This document shows positions 6,818 to 12,804 of a DNA stretch of 12,804 bases, one piece after another. The stretch is from JBEKDJ01 sp050014415 (GTDB taxonomy: Bacteria; Desulfobacterota; BSN033; UBA1163): positions 1 through 12,804 of the forward strand of contig JBEKDJ010000122.1 in the NCBI GenBank assembly GCA_050014415.1, in the 5' to 3' direction. Positions within the stretch are counted from its first letter, which is position 1. The number at the start of each line of letters is the position of its first letter. The translations under genes were made by a program, and so were the position numbers. The notes under the pieces are model-generated. The model was not told the DNA's origin and ran no database searches. It was given only the letters and a program-made list of their open reading frames with translations.

Positions 6818-6911
6818 ATCCCGCGCCCCATGAAGCCCCCGCTCTTCAGAACTGGCACATCGGGTGCAAAATACCTACCTTTCAAGAAAGCTCCGTGTTT
6901 TAGCACGGGAT
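6818..6911 (-). ncRNA. Candidate structured leader RNA upstream of the PIN/TRAM gene (or REP-like palindrome)
   Basis: On the minus strand AUCCCGUGC (6911-6903) can pair over nine positions (one U-G wobble) with GCGCGGGAU (6826-6818). Inside that stem are three hairpins: CUUU/AAAG with a CUUG loop (6879-6890), GCAC/GUGC with a 5-nt loop (6855-6867) and UGAAG/CUUCA with an AGCGGGGG loop (6831-6848). The 5' strand of the closing stem can alternatively form a local hairpin CCGUG-CUAAAA-CACGG (6908-6893). The closing stem ends 7 nt before the GGAAAGGAGG of the downstream gene. The exclusive folds resemble a regulatory leader, but no known riboswitch class is recognised; a dispersed palindromic repeat is the main alternative. 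Confidence 0.4.
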
Positions 6912-6932
6912 GCGGGGTTGACCAAAGGGCAC

Positions 6933-6946
6933 GTCTTCGAAAAGAC
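6933..6946 (-). terminator. Weak hairpin downstream of carD
   Basis: On the minus strand GTCTT-TTCG-AAGAC forms a five-pair stem with a UUCG loop, 19 nt after the carD stop codon. No T-run follows (the next bases are GTGCCCTTT), so it is not a textbook intrinsic terminator; it could be a transcript-end or processing hairpin. Confidence 0.3.
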
Positions 6947-6965
6947 CATGGGGATATTGGGGAGC

Positions 6966-7448
6966 TTATGATCCAAAGATCGTTCTAATTTCTCTCAAGA
7001 TATCCGACTCTCTTACATCTCGGGCAATCGCCAACTCCTTAACCAGGAGATTCTTTGCCATATCCATAATCTTCCTCTCGCCAAAGGAGAGCTCTTTCTC
7101 AGCCTTCAGGAGATGAAGGTCTCGCAGCACCTCTGCAATTTCGTAAATCGAACCTGTGTTGATTTTTTCCATATACTCCCGGTATCTTCGATTCCATGTC
7201 TGGTTATCGATCGTGACGTCCCGATCCTTCAAGATATGGATAACCTTGGAAACATCCAGTCTTCGAATCACCCCCCTCAACCCTACTGCCTCTACATTGT
7301 CCTTGGGAATCATGATGGTCATCCCGTTGTCCACAATTCGGAGCATAAAAAAGATCATCTCCTTACCTGAGATCTGTTTGGATTCGATGGCTTCGATGAC
7401 TCCTACTCCGTGGCCTGGATAAACCGCTTTGTCTCCGATCTCAAACAT
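6966..7448 (-). CDS. carD: CarD/CdnL-family RNA-polymerase-binding transcriptional regulator
   Basis: The 160-residue protein opens MFEIGDKAVYPGHGVGVIEAI, the signature of the CarD_CdnL_TRCF RNA-polymerase interaction domain (residues about 1-60, a Tudor-like fold shared with Mfd). A helical C-terminal domain follows (about 65-160). W85 in DNQTWNRRY aligns with the conserved tryptophan that wedges into the upstream edge of the promoter bubble in studied CarD proteins. Known members bind the polymerase beta subunit and stabilise open complexes, often at rRNA and other growth-related promoters. The frame extends upstream to a TTG at 7520, but the extension looks unlike the family, and the ATG at 7448 has AAGGAGG at 7459-7465, so I use that start. 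Its position ahead of yacL-ispD-ispF fits other bacteria in which carD precedes ispD. Confidence 0.95.
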   Translation of the reverse strand: MFEIGDKAVYPGHGVGVIEAIESKQISGKEMIFFMLRIVDNGMTIMIPKDNVEAVGLRGVIRRLDVSKVIHILKDRDVTIDNQTWNRRYREYMEKINTGSIYEIAEVLRDLHLLKAEKELSFGERKIMDMAKNLLVKELAIARDVRESDILREIRTIFGS

Positions 7449-7458
7449 AAGATTAATA

Positions 7459-7465
7459 CCTCCTT
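7459..7465 (-). promoter_or_regulatory. Ribosome binding site for carD
   Basis: AAGGAGG on the minus strand lies ten bases before the ATG at 7448. It sits inside the longer open frame that starts at a TTG and supports the shorter, family-length CarD. The gap up to 7557 also contains a 6-bp inverted repeat (AAAGAG 7483-7488 / CTCTTT 7494-7499) of unknown role. Confidence 0.75.
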
Positions 7466-7557
7466 CCTGATGGTTTCCCCGTAAAGAGGCAATCTCTTTT
7501 CTCCCGTTTGGCTCACTCAACTGCTTGCAAATGAAAGGAGATAGCCAGTGGCGGGAT

Positions 7558-8715
7558 TTAAGTTTCTTTACGTTTGGCGAGTCTCAGGATATCGTTCACA
7601 TCGGGCCTCTTTCCGCTGATCAGGCGTCCCATGGAGGCATCGATCCCAAAACAGGCTGAGATTTGGATCTTACCTTTGGCCTCTCCTCGGTCGCCAGGCC
7701 CACCAGCACGAGACACCTCCATCACATCTCCCACCCTGAGACCGGTTAGTCGACCGGCATTGATGTAAACCTCATCCCCTTCTACTTTCGCGATCCGACA
7801 AAACCAATCGAGACCGTCTACCTCCCTCACCAGAGACTGACTCAGATCCGCAATCGTGAGATCAATTGCCTTTGCTTTGGCCCTCTCTTCAGAAAAAGAC
7901 CCCTTCTCTCTCACGGCAGTAATTGGATTTTGGGCCGAAAGGGTTTTGACAGTCTTTCCGGAGAGGGTGTCCACCAGCCTCAGCTCTATCTTGATGATCG
8001 CCGAAGCCGTTTCATCTCGGTCCCTTTCTGCCTTGGTGATAAAGGCATACGGCCCTGAGAGTTCTCCGACCATTAGGGCATGAACGCCAAAGACTTCATT
8101 CAGCAGATGGAGGACTCTGGGTGTTTCCAGATCTGTTATCGCGACCCCCCTGCTTTCAAGGAAATCCTTCACCACTTGGTAGTCGACGAAAAGGATCCCT
8201 TGGGACTCCCGGCTCAACTCCCTGATCAGCTTCTCAGCTACCCAATCTCCGAGCACCTCTTCGCCCTTCGTGGTTCGATCGTCGAACTGGGCGATCATTA
8301 CCTTCCTCTTCAGATCTGGAATCGTGGATCTTGGGAAAGACTTTGAGAAAGACTCTCCTTCGGTCGCAAGAAGGGATGGGGTCGACGGAGGGAAAGTAAC
8401 CTCCTTTTTGCTCTCTACCTTTATGGCAGGGGTGGTGAATGTCTCTCTCTTTGAGAGGTATTCATCCACGGGAATATAGAGATATTTGGGCTGGTTCCCA
8501 CCTTCCAAGGCCTGAGGATTATAGACTTTGATATATTCCTGTTTGTCGATGATGACTACCTCTTTATCTAACAGTATTTTCATGCCCGCCTTATGAGGAG
8601 GCCCTTTCTTTATCGGAAACCAAGCTGGAGTGGAGCAGGCGATAATCGTAAGCGTCAGAGGGATTAATAGGAGAATAAAAATGGAGAAACGAGGAGTCGT
8701 CCTTCTTAGATCCAT
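7558..8715 (-). CDS. Outer-membrane-type lipoprotein with CsgG/FlgT-like domains
   Basis: The 385-residue protein starts with a basic n-region (MDLRRTTPRF), a hydrophobic stretch (11-26) and a lipobox IIAC with the cysteine at 27, so it should be exported and lipidated; residue +2 is Ser, which in E. coli would favour the outer membrane. A Pro/Ser-rich spacer (about 85-130) precedes a body (about 138-300: KVMIAQFDDRT, VGELSGPYAFI, ASAIIKIELRLVDTLSGKTV) that resembles the CsgG/LpoB/FlgT-type alpha/beta domain. The C-terminus (about 307-381: AKVEGDEVYINAGRLTGLRVGDVMEV...SMGRLISG) resembles the FlgT C-terminal beta domain. Homology is by recognition of pattern, so the exact function is unknown; a periplasmic scaffold or assembly factor is plausible. 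A GAAGGGA Shine-Dalgarno precedes the ATG, and a sigma-70 promoter is at 8746-8774. Confidence 0.8.
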   Translation of the reverse strand: MDLRRTTPRFSIFILLLIPLTLTIIACSTPAWFPIKKGPPHKAGMKILLDKEVVIIDKQEYIKVYNPQALEGGNQPKYLYIPVDEYLSKRETFTTPAIKVESKKEVTFPPSTPSLLATEGESFSKSFPRSTIPDLKRKVMIAQFDDRTTKGEEVLGDWVAEKLIRELSRESQGILFVDYQVVKDFLESRGVAITDLETPRVLHLLNEVFGVHALMVGELSGPYAFITKAERDRDETASAIIKIELRLVDTLSGKTVKTLSAQNPITAVREKGSFSEERAKAKAIDLTIADLSQSLVREVDGLDWFCRIAKVEGDEVYINAGRLTGLRVGDVMEVSRAGGPGDRGEAKGKIQISACFGIDASMGRLISGKRPDVNDILRLAKRKET

Positions 8716-8745
8716 TTATTCCCTTCTGAAACAAGAGACAACTTC

Positions 8746-8774
8746 ATTATACAATAAGAACTGGAAAGAATCAA
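8746..8774 (-). promoter_or_regulatory. Sigma-70-type promoter of the lipoprotein gene
   Basis: On the minus strand TTGATT (8774-8769), a 17-bp spacer and a perfect TATAAT (8751-8746) form a strong candidate promoter. Transcription would begin near 8739, giving a leader of about 25 nt that includes the GAAGGGA ribosome binding site. It implies the lipoprotein is expressed separately from kdsB, 178 bp upstream. Confidence 0.7.
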
Positions 8775-8893
8775 TGAAATCAATCCCAGAATCTATTATT
8801 GTCGTCTCTTCCTTTCAGAGATCAGACATACCTACGTGAAAAGTCCAAGAAAAACAGATAAATGATGGTTATTCCGATCGGGTAGTGTCCGAC

Positions 8894-9670
8894 CTATGGA
8901 CGGAAATGAGAAAGAAATGTCGCTACTTTCTGGAGATCCTCAGGAGTGTCGACAGAGACAGGCTCATAATCCACAGCCGTTACTTTGATCTGATAACCGT
9001 TTTCTAAAGCTCGGAGTTGCTCCAATTTCTCCAGTTTTTCCAAGGGGGTGGGCTTCATTCGGGTAAAACGGAGTAGAAATTTCCGACGGAATGCGTAGAC
9101 ACCAACATGTTTGAAGACTCTTTTTGGCAGGGGTCTCTTTGTCCCAAACGGATTCGATTCGAGCCGGCCAATATGGAGATCCCGAGGAAAGGGGATCGGA
9201 GATCGGGAAAAATAGAGAGCAAAACCTCTTTGGTCTGTGACCACTTTGACGATATGGGGATTGAGCCAATCTTTCACATCCTCAATCCTGGTCATCAAGG
9301 TGGACATGGACAGGCTATCATCGGCGAGCAGAGAACGGACCGCCTTGTCAATAACGGATCCTCTGATTAAAGGTTCGTCCCCTTGGATATTGACGATGAT
9401 CTCAGATCTGAGCTTCTGGGCGACCTCCGCCACCCGATCGGTCCCGGTGAAGTGGTTTGGAGAAGTCATCACCCCTCTTCCCCCGAATTGTTGAACCACC
9501 TCCATGATCTTTTGATTGTCAGTGGCGATGATCACCTCATCGATCAATCTCGACTGGCAAACACCTTCGTAGACATATTGGATCATCGGTTTACCGAGAA
9601 TTTCAGCGAGGGGTTTTCCCTCAAAGCGGGTCGAGCCGTATCGAGCCGGTATAACAGCAATCACCTTCAT
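8894..9670 (-). CDS. kdsB: 3-deoxy-manno-octulosonate cytidylyltransferase (CMP-Kdo synthetase)
   Basis: Activates Kdo with CTP to give CMP-Kdo for lipid A-core assembly in the cytoplasm. The N-terminal loop VIPARYGSTRFEGKPL (6-21), IIVNIQGDEPLI (91-102, with the Mg-binding D98), YFSRSPIPFPRD (153-164), HVGVYAFRRKFL (178-189), EKLEQLRALENG (214-225) and SVDTPEDL (239-246) are family signatures. Length 258 is typical. The first motif has Phe-Glu where many members have Leu-Pro (STRLPGKPL), a common variation. A GGAAGAAG segment precedes the ATG at 9670. The gene is not beside kdsA, pyrG or lpxK, its partners in many proteobacteria; instead a lipoprotein gene follows. It is the clearest sign of a Gram-negative host. 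Confidence 0.96.
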   Translation of the reverse strand: MKVIAVIPARYGSTRFEGKPLAEILGKPMIQYVYEGVCQSRLIDEVIIATDNQKIMEVVQQFGGRGVMTSPNHFTGTDRVAEVAQKLRSEIIVNIQGDEPLIRGSVIDKAVRSLLADDSLSMSTLMTRIEDVKDWLNPHIVKVVTDQRGFALYFSRSPIPFPRDLHIGRLESNPFGTKRPLPKRVFKHVGVYAFRRKFLLRFTRMKPTPLEKLEKLEQLRALENGYQIKVTAVDYEPVSVDTPEDLQKVATFLSHFRP

Positions 9671-10092
9671 TGAGTCTTCTTCCAGGAAAGATAGTTTTTA
9701 TTATTTAATCAAATTAGCGGTAGACTGTCAATAAGCTACGGTGTTGTGGTCGTTGTGATTCAGACACTAGACTATAAATATCAGTTATTAAACTGAAAGA
9801 AGCAAATGGCGAGAGACTACATAAAAATAATGGGGAGGTGGGGTGATAAGGAGATTGGGAGGAATTCGAGGAAGAAAATAGTAGGCAGAAAGCGGACACG
9901 GAATACAGCCACGGATACGAAAAGTCGGCACGACTCGATTCGGAGCTTGAGAACCCTGCAAGGTTCAATTTACTATATATTAAAGTCTGGTGTCCAAAGT
10001 CTGACCTGCTTGCCGAACAAGTTCTCTTGCAGGCGAGAGTCCGGTTTCTGAATTGCAGGGTGTTGGCATGTTGTGTGCTCACATTTGCAATT
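9671..10092. other. Gene-free 422-bp region between the signalling genes and kdsB
   Basis: I find no credible gene. Besides the kdsB promoter it holds several short inverted repeats. TCAGTT-ATTA-AACTGA is at 9781-9796 and GAACC-CTGCAA-GGTTC at 9951-9966. On the minus strand a CCTG...CAGG / CTTG...CAAG stem lies around 10004-10034, and a longer pair is at 10047-10057 / 10086-10097. AAAGTCTG occurs twice, 14 bases apart (9982-9989, 9996-10003), echoing the heptad repeats elsewhere. CACGGAATAC / CACGGATAC is a short direct repeat near 9896-9918. A minus-strand open frame (10082-9714) is Ser-rich, starts with GTG and has no ribosome binding site, so I do not call it. Confidence 0.55.
9702..9731 (-). 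promoter_or_regulatory. Candidate sigma-70 promoter of kdsB
   Basis: A perfect TTGACA (9731-9726, minus strand) is followed after 18 bases by TAAATA (9707-9702). Transcription would start near 9695, some 25 nt before the kdsB ATG, with the GGAAGAAG ribosome binding site in the leader. The -10 is only a fair match. Confidence 0.55.
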
Positions 10093-10097
10093 TCAGA
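10047..10097 (-). terminator. Inverted repeat at the end of the GGDEF/HD-GYP gene
   Basis: TCTGAATTGCA (10047-10057, plus strand) is mirrored by TGCAATTTCAGA (10086-10097), an 11-pair stem with one unpaired base and a 28-nt loop that spans the stop codon region. No T-run follows on the minus strand, so it may protect or end the transcript by another route, or simply be a repeat. Confidence 0.3.
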
Positions 10098-12363
10098 CTG
10101 TCAAAGATACGGTAGCTTCTGATTCAGGAGGATGGGTTTCTAACATCTTTACAAATCTTTCCAAAAGCTTAGGATCGAACTGGGTCCCAGAATGTTTCAA
10201 GAGTTCGGCCACAGCCTCGCTATGGGCAAATGCCCTTCGATAAGGACGAGCACTGGTAAGAGCTTCATAAGCATTAGCAATAGCTAACAAACGGCACTCG
10301 ATGGGGATTTCTTCTCCCTTGATGCCGAGGGGATAGCCTTGCCCATTCCACCACTCATGATGTTTGAGGATCCAATCAGCAATCGGAGTGAGGCCGGAGG
10401 CTGATAGAGCAATACGGTAACCAATCTCGCAATGCCGCTTCATCTCCGACCACTCCTCAGAAGTCAGGGGACCTTCCTTAAAGAGGATCGTGTCAGAGAT
10501 CCCCACTTTGCCGATGTCATGAAATCTGGATAGGAAGAATAAGTTATACAAGGTGGACTTTGGCAGTCCGATGAAGGCAGCTGCACTCGCTAATAATTTC
10601 TCCAAACGAATCACATGTTTCTCAGTGATGAGATCCCTTGCTTTCAGTGTATTGATCAGAGTTTTAACAATGGTGTTACGAACGCTCTTTGTCTGAGAGA
10701 GCTTTTTCCGATACATACTATTATCCGCTTTTTTAAAGAGGTCTTTTGCGTTTCTATAGACGCCGTTGCTGACGGCAAATCCAACCGAGATGCTCAAAGG
10801 TAGTTCTGGGTTGGTCGCATTGTAGCTTGTGATAGCCTCCTGGATCCTCTGGCAAGCATTCTCAACGGCCGCTTCGGTCGTGTTCGGAAGGACCACAGAA
10901 AACTCATCCCCACCAATCCTGGCTACCAAGTCTCCCTCACGGAAGGAGTCCCGGATCACCCTGGAAGCAGTGACCAGCAGCTGATCCCCTTGATCGTGTC
11001 CCAAGGTGTCATTGACAAGCTTGAGCCCATCCACATCACACGATACGATGCCTACCGTATCATATCGTGCCTTTTCGATCCGACTCATCTCCTCCTCGAA
11101 GTAGATGCGGTTATAGAGCCCGGTCAGAGGATCATGGAGACTGAGGTACTTCAATTTCTCTTCCCCGAGATTAAGATCCGTGATATCGGCTGCGATTCCA
11201 ACCACCCGGCGTGTCTTTCCCGAATCATCATAAATGGGAAAGGAGCGCTCTTTGATCCAACGGATGGATCCATCCGGCCGCACGATGCGATAGACCTCCT
11301 CGACCTCTTCATGGCTTTTTTTCTCTAAAGATCCCTTCACACGATCTTTATCCTCAGGATGGACAGCATCCCAAAGGGACTTTGGCTCTTCGTAAAGACT
11401 TTGACACGGGCGCCCCCAGATCTCCATATAGGCAGGGCTGATGTAGCCTAGCTCGTGCAGATCCTGCTCGTATATATAGAAGACCTCACGGATATTCTCG
11501 GCCAACTGGCGGAATCTCTCCTCACTCTGCCGCAGTTTCTCTTCTGCCCGCTTCTGCTCGGTGATATCCCGTATAATCCCACTAAACCCTTTTGGTTTGT
11601 GTGAAGAATCTTTTTGCAATGATATGGATGCCTGAATGTATCTCTTCGTCCCATCTTTTCTTATAATCTCATAATCATATCCTCTACCGGGTTCCTCCGT
11701 TCTGTAGACTTCATTATAAGCTTGAAACAGTCTCTTTGCGGTCTCTTTATCTGTATACTGCCGGTTATTCATACCCATCAATTCCTCTTTGTGGTAGCCA
11801 TGTATTCGACACATCGAGTCGTTGAGAAAGGTAAAGTTACCGGCAGTGTCTGCTTCGTAATAACCATCTTCAATGTTTTCGAGAATCTTTCTATATCTCT
11901 CCTCACTTTCCCGCAGTTTCTCTTCTGCTCGCTTGCGTTCAATCGCGTATCGGATATCCCGTGCCAGCAAATTGCTGTCCATCTGCCCCTTGACCAAATA
12001 GTCCTGTGCCCCTTCTTGGACAGCTCGGATAGCGATGGTTTCATCGTCGAGACCAGTCAAGATAACGATGGGTAAATGCGGAGCTATAGCACACACCTGT
12101 CTGATGGTATCGAGACCATGCCCATCTGGCAACGACAGGTCGAGCAGGACGACGTGATAATCTTCATCCCCAAGCAGGGACAGACCTTCTCTGATGAGCC
12201 CCACGTGGGCCAGACTGAACTTGTTTGCTCCTTCATCGATCAGCATCTCTTTCACCAAGCGAGCATCTCCAGGGTTATCTTCGATCAGCAGCACCTTGAT
12301 GATCTCAGGCTGTTGATAGAGGACGCTCGAAGGTTTCTCTTTTCTTGTCTCAAGATCAGACAT
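10093..12363 (-). CDS. REC-PAS-PAS-GGDEF-HD-GYP cyclic-di-GMP signalling protein
   Basis: The 756-residue cytoplasmic protein has no membrane segment. A receiver domain (22-140; acidic E28-D29, phospho-acceptor D75, T103, K125) is followed by two PAS domains (about 152-275 and 278-397) joined by near-identical helices (RAEEKLRESEERYRKILEN; RAEEKLRQSEERFRQLAEN). A GGDEF domain (406-555) has an intact GGDEF at 484-488 and an RxxD product-inhibition site REGD at 475-478, so diguanylate cyclase activity is expected. The HD-GYP domain (about 565-745) has H583, HDIGKVGI (H615-D616), H644, HHEWWNGQGYP (H668-H669) but N697-A-Y-E700 where the family usually has D-x-x-D. The longer frame to 12486 encodes only sequence inside the upstream gene; the ATG at 12363 with GGAG six bases upstream is the start. 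It overlaps the upstream response regulator by 8 bp (ATGTCTGA), indicating translational coupling. Confidence 0.93.
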   Translation of the reverse strand: MSDLETRKEKPSSVLYQQPEIIKVLLIEDNPGDARLVKEMLIDEGANKFSLAHVGLIREGLSLLGDEDYHVVLLDLSLPDGHGLDTIRQVCAIAPHLPIVILTGLDDETIAIRAVQEGAQDYLVKGQMDSNLLARDIRYAIERKRAEEKLRESEERYRKILENIEDGYYEADTAGNFTFLNDSMCRIHGYHKEELMGMNNRQYTDKETAKRLFQAYNEVYRTEEPGRGYDYEIIRKDGTKRYIQASISLQKDSSHKPKGFSGIIRDITEQKRAEEKLRQSEERFRQLAENIREVFYIYEQDLHELGYISPAYMEIWGRPCQSLYEEPKSLWDAVHPEDKDRVKGSLEKKSHEEVEEVYRIVRPDGSIRWIKERSFPIYDDSGKTRRVVGIAADITDLNLGEEKLKYLSLHDPLTGLYNRIYFEEEMSRIEKARYDTVGIVSCDVDGLKLVNDTLGHDQGDQLLVTASRVIRDSFREGDLVARIGGDEFSVVLPNTTEAAVENACQRIQEAITSYNATNPELPLSISVGFAVSNGVYRNAKDLFKKADNSMYRKKLSQTKSVRNTIVKTLINTLKARDLITEKHVIRLEKLLASAAAFIGLPKSTLYNLFFLSRFHDIGKVGISDTILFKEGPLTSEEWSEMKRHCEIGYRIALSASGLTPIADWILKHHEWWNGQGYPLGIKGEEIPIECRLLAIANAYEALTSARPYRRAFAHSEAVAELLKHSGTQFDPKLLERFVKMLETHPPESEATVSLTV
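11514..11553. repeat. Direct repeat, copy 1 (PAS linker helix)
   Basis: This 40-bp segment matches 11895-11934 at 37 of 40 positions by eye. It encodes the helix RAEEKLRQSEERFR before the second PAS domain. The 381-bp spacing equals 127 codons. Confidence 0.8.
11895..11934. repeat. Direct repeat, copy 2 (PAS linker helix)
   Basis: Partner of 11514-11553; it encodes RAEEKLRESEERYR before the first PAS domain. High DNA identity over the helix and little over the PAS cores suggests either recent exchange of the linker or strong constraint on the coiled coil. Confidence 0.8.
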
Positions 12364-12804
12364 CGACCTCTCCACTTTTTGACAGCTTGACGATGGTGAA
12401 CCAGAAATCCTGTATGAATTTGACAACCGTGATAAACTGCTCCAAGTCCACCGGTTTGGTGACATAACAGTCTGCATTAAGATCATAAGTTCCTAAGATA
12501 TCCCTCTCTGCATTCGAGGTGGTCAGCACCACGACAGGAATCCGCTTCAGGTCCTCCTCAACCTTGATCTCGGCAAGGACCTCACGACCATCCTTCTTGG
12601 GCAGGTTAAGGTCAAGCAGAATAAGGTCCGGTCGAGGGGCTTTGGTATAGGGCCCTTCCCAGCGCAGGAAGGCCAGGGCCTCGACCCCATCACCGACCGC
12701 ATTCAGATGGTTACGCATCTTTCCTTCCTTGAATGCTTCTACGGTGAGGCGAACGTCACCCGGATTGTCTTCCACGAGTAAAACCTCCACCGGTCGATTT
12801 CGGC
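12356..12804 (-). CDS. Rcp1/CheY-like single-domain response regulator (5' end outside window)
   Basis: A stand-alone receiver domain of the Rcp1 type. From the codon at 12790 (used here as residue 1) it reads VEVLLVEDNPGD; E7-D8 bind Mg, D60 in LILLDLNLP is the phospho-acceptor, T90 and K112 (TKPVD) complete the switch. The loop WEGPYTKAPRPD before the phospho-acceptor strand and the tail QDFWFTIVKL are typical of Rcp1-like regulators that serve bacteriophytochrome or PAS histidine kinases. The GTG at 12790 has no ribosome binding site, and the frame stays open to the edge (R-N-R-P before the VEVLL strand), so the true start is most likely upstream. A partner histidine kinase gene just beyond the edge is expected but not seen. 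It overlaps the next gene by 8 bp, suggesting a phosphorelay feeding the cyclic-di-GMP protein. Confidence 0.93.
   Translation of the reverse strand, partial: RNRPVEVLLVEDNPGDVRLTVEAFKEGKMRNHLNAVGDGVEALAFLRWEGPYTKAPRPDLILLDLNLPKKDGREVLAEIKVEEDLKRIPVVVLTTSNAERDILGTYDLNADCYVTKPVDLEQFITVVKFIQDFWFTIVKLSKSGEVDV

Noticed and set aside
6853..6868. Plus-strand TGGCACATCGGGTGCA, close to the sigma-54 -24/-12 consensus
   Set aside because: GG and GC have the right spacing, but no plus-strand gene follows and the bases are explained by a hairpin in the yacL leader.
7483..7499. AAAGAG/CTCTTT inverted repeat between the lipoprotein gene and carD as a terminator
   Set aside because: Weak A-T-rich stem with no T-run on the minus strand and 60 bp away from the lipoprotein stop.
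7449..7520. N-terminal extension of CarD from a TTG at 7520
   Set aside because: The added residues do not match the family, and a strong AAGGAGG lies inside the extension before the ATG at 7448.
9714..10082. Minus-strand 122-codon open frame between the signalling gene and kdsB
   Set aside because: GTG start without a ribosome binding site, Ser-rich low-complexity translation, overlaps inverted repeats and the kdsB promoter, no recognisable domain.
12364..12486. 41-residue N-terminal extension of the GGDEF/HD-GYP protein
   Set aside because: It is the out-of-frame reading of the end of the upstream response regulator and resembles no receiver-domain leader.

Overview
The window reads as a chromosomal segment of a Gram-negative bacterium. 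KdsB (CMP-Kdo synthesis for lipopolysaccharide) and a lipobox-bearing lipoprotein imply an outer membrane. A CarD-family regulator next to a YacL-type PIN/TRAM protein, ispD, ispF, gltX and cysS, together with 7-bp-period intergenic repeats and a TGTCAT...ATGACA palindrome, fits a Desulfobacterota-like (deltaproteobacterial) genome. That placement is an inference from gene order and repeat style, not a marker-gene result. All confident genes are on the minus strand, so transcription runs from high to low coordinates.

From right to left in transcription order: (1) 12804-10093 is a signalling pair, an Rcp1/CheY-like single-domain response regulator (5' end outside the window) overlapping by 8 bp a 756-residue REC-PAS-PAS-GGDEF-HD-GYP protein for cyclic-di-GMP turnover. 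(2) 10092-9671 is a 422-bp gene-free stretch with short inverted repeats and a likely kdsB promoter. (3) 9670-7558 holds kdsB and then, behind its own good sigma-70 promoter, a lipoprotein with a CsgG/FlgT-like body. (4) 7448-1111 is a housekeeping run: carD, yacL-like PIN/TRAM, ispD, ispF, gltX, cysS. It joins an RNA-polymerase-binding regulator, a membrane nuclease-like protein, two consecutive-family MEP-pathway isoprenoid enzymes and two aminoacyl-tRNA synthetases, an order partly shared with Firmicutes (yacL-ispD-ispF-gltX-cysS). (5) 798-1 is the N-terminal 266 codons of a ComM/YifB-type AAA+ protein cut by the window edge.

The less ordinary material is mostly between genes. A 94-nt segment just upstream of yacL can fold into a 9-bp closing stem around three hairpins, and one strand of that stem can instead form a local hairpin. 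A 95-bp miniature inverted-repeat-like element and a 7-bp tandem array sit between gltX and cysS. Related degenerate heptads recur upstream of comM, around ispF/gltX and upstream of kdsB. A G/C-rich inverted repeat lies in frame inside cysS and codes for a low-complexity linker. The gap before comM carries a 74-codon open frame with no start codon. In the signalling protein the HD-GYP domain has Asn where the family usually has its last metal-binding Asp, while the GGDEF half looks intact.

I see no tRNA, rRNA, CRISPR array, integrase or intact insertion sequence. Several start codons were moved from the longest open frame to a downstream ATG with a Shine-Dalgarno sequence (carD, yacL, the GGDEF/HD-GYP gene).
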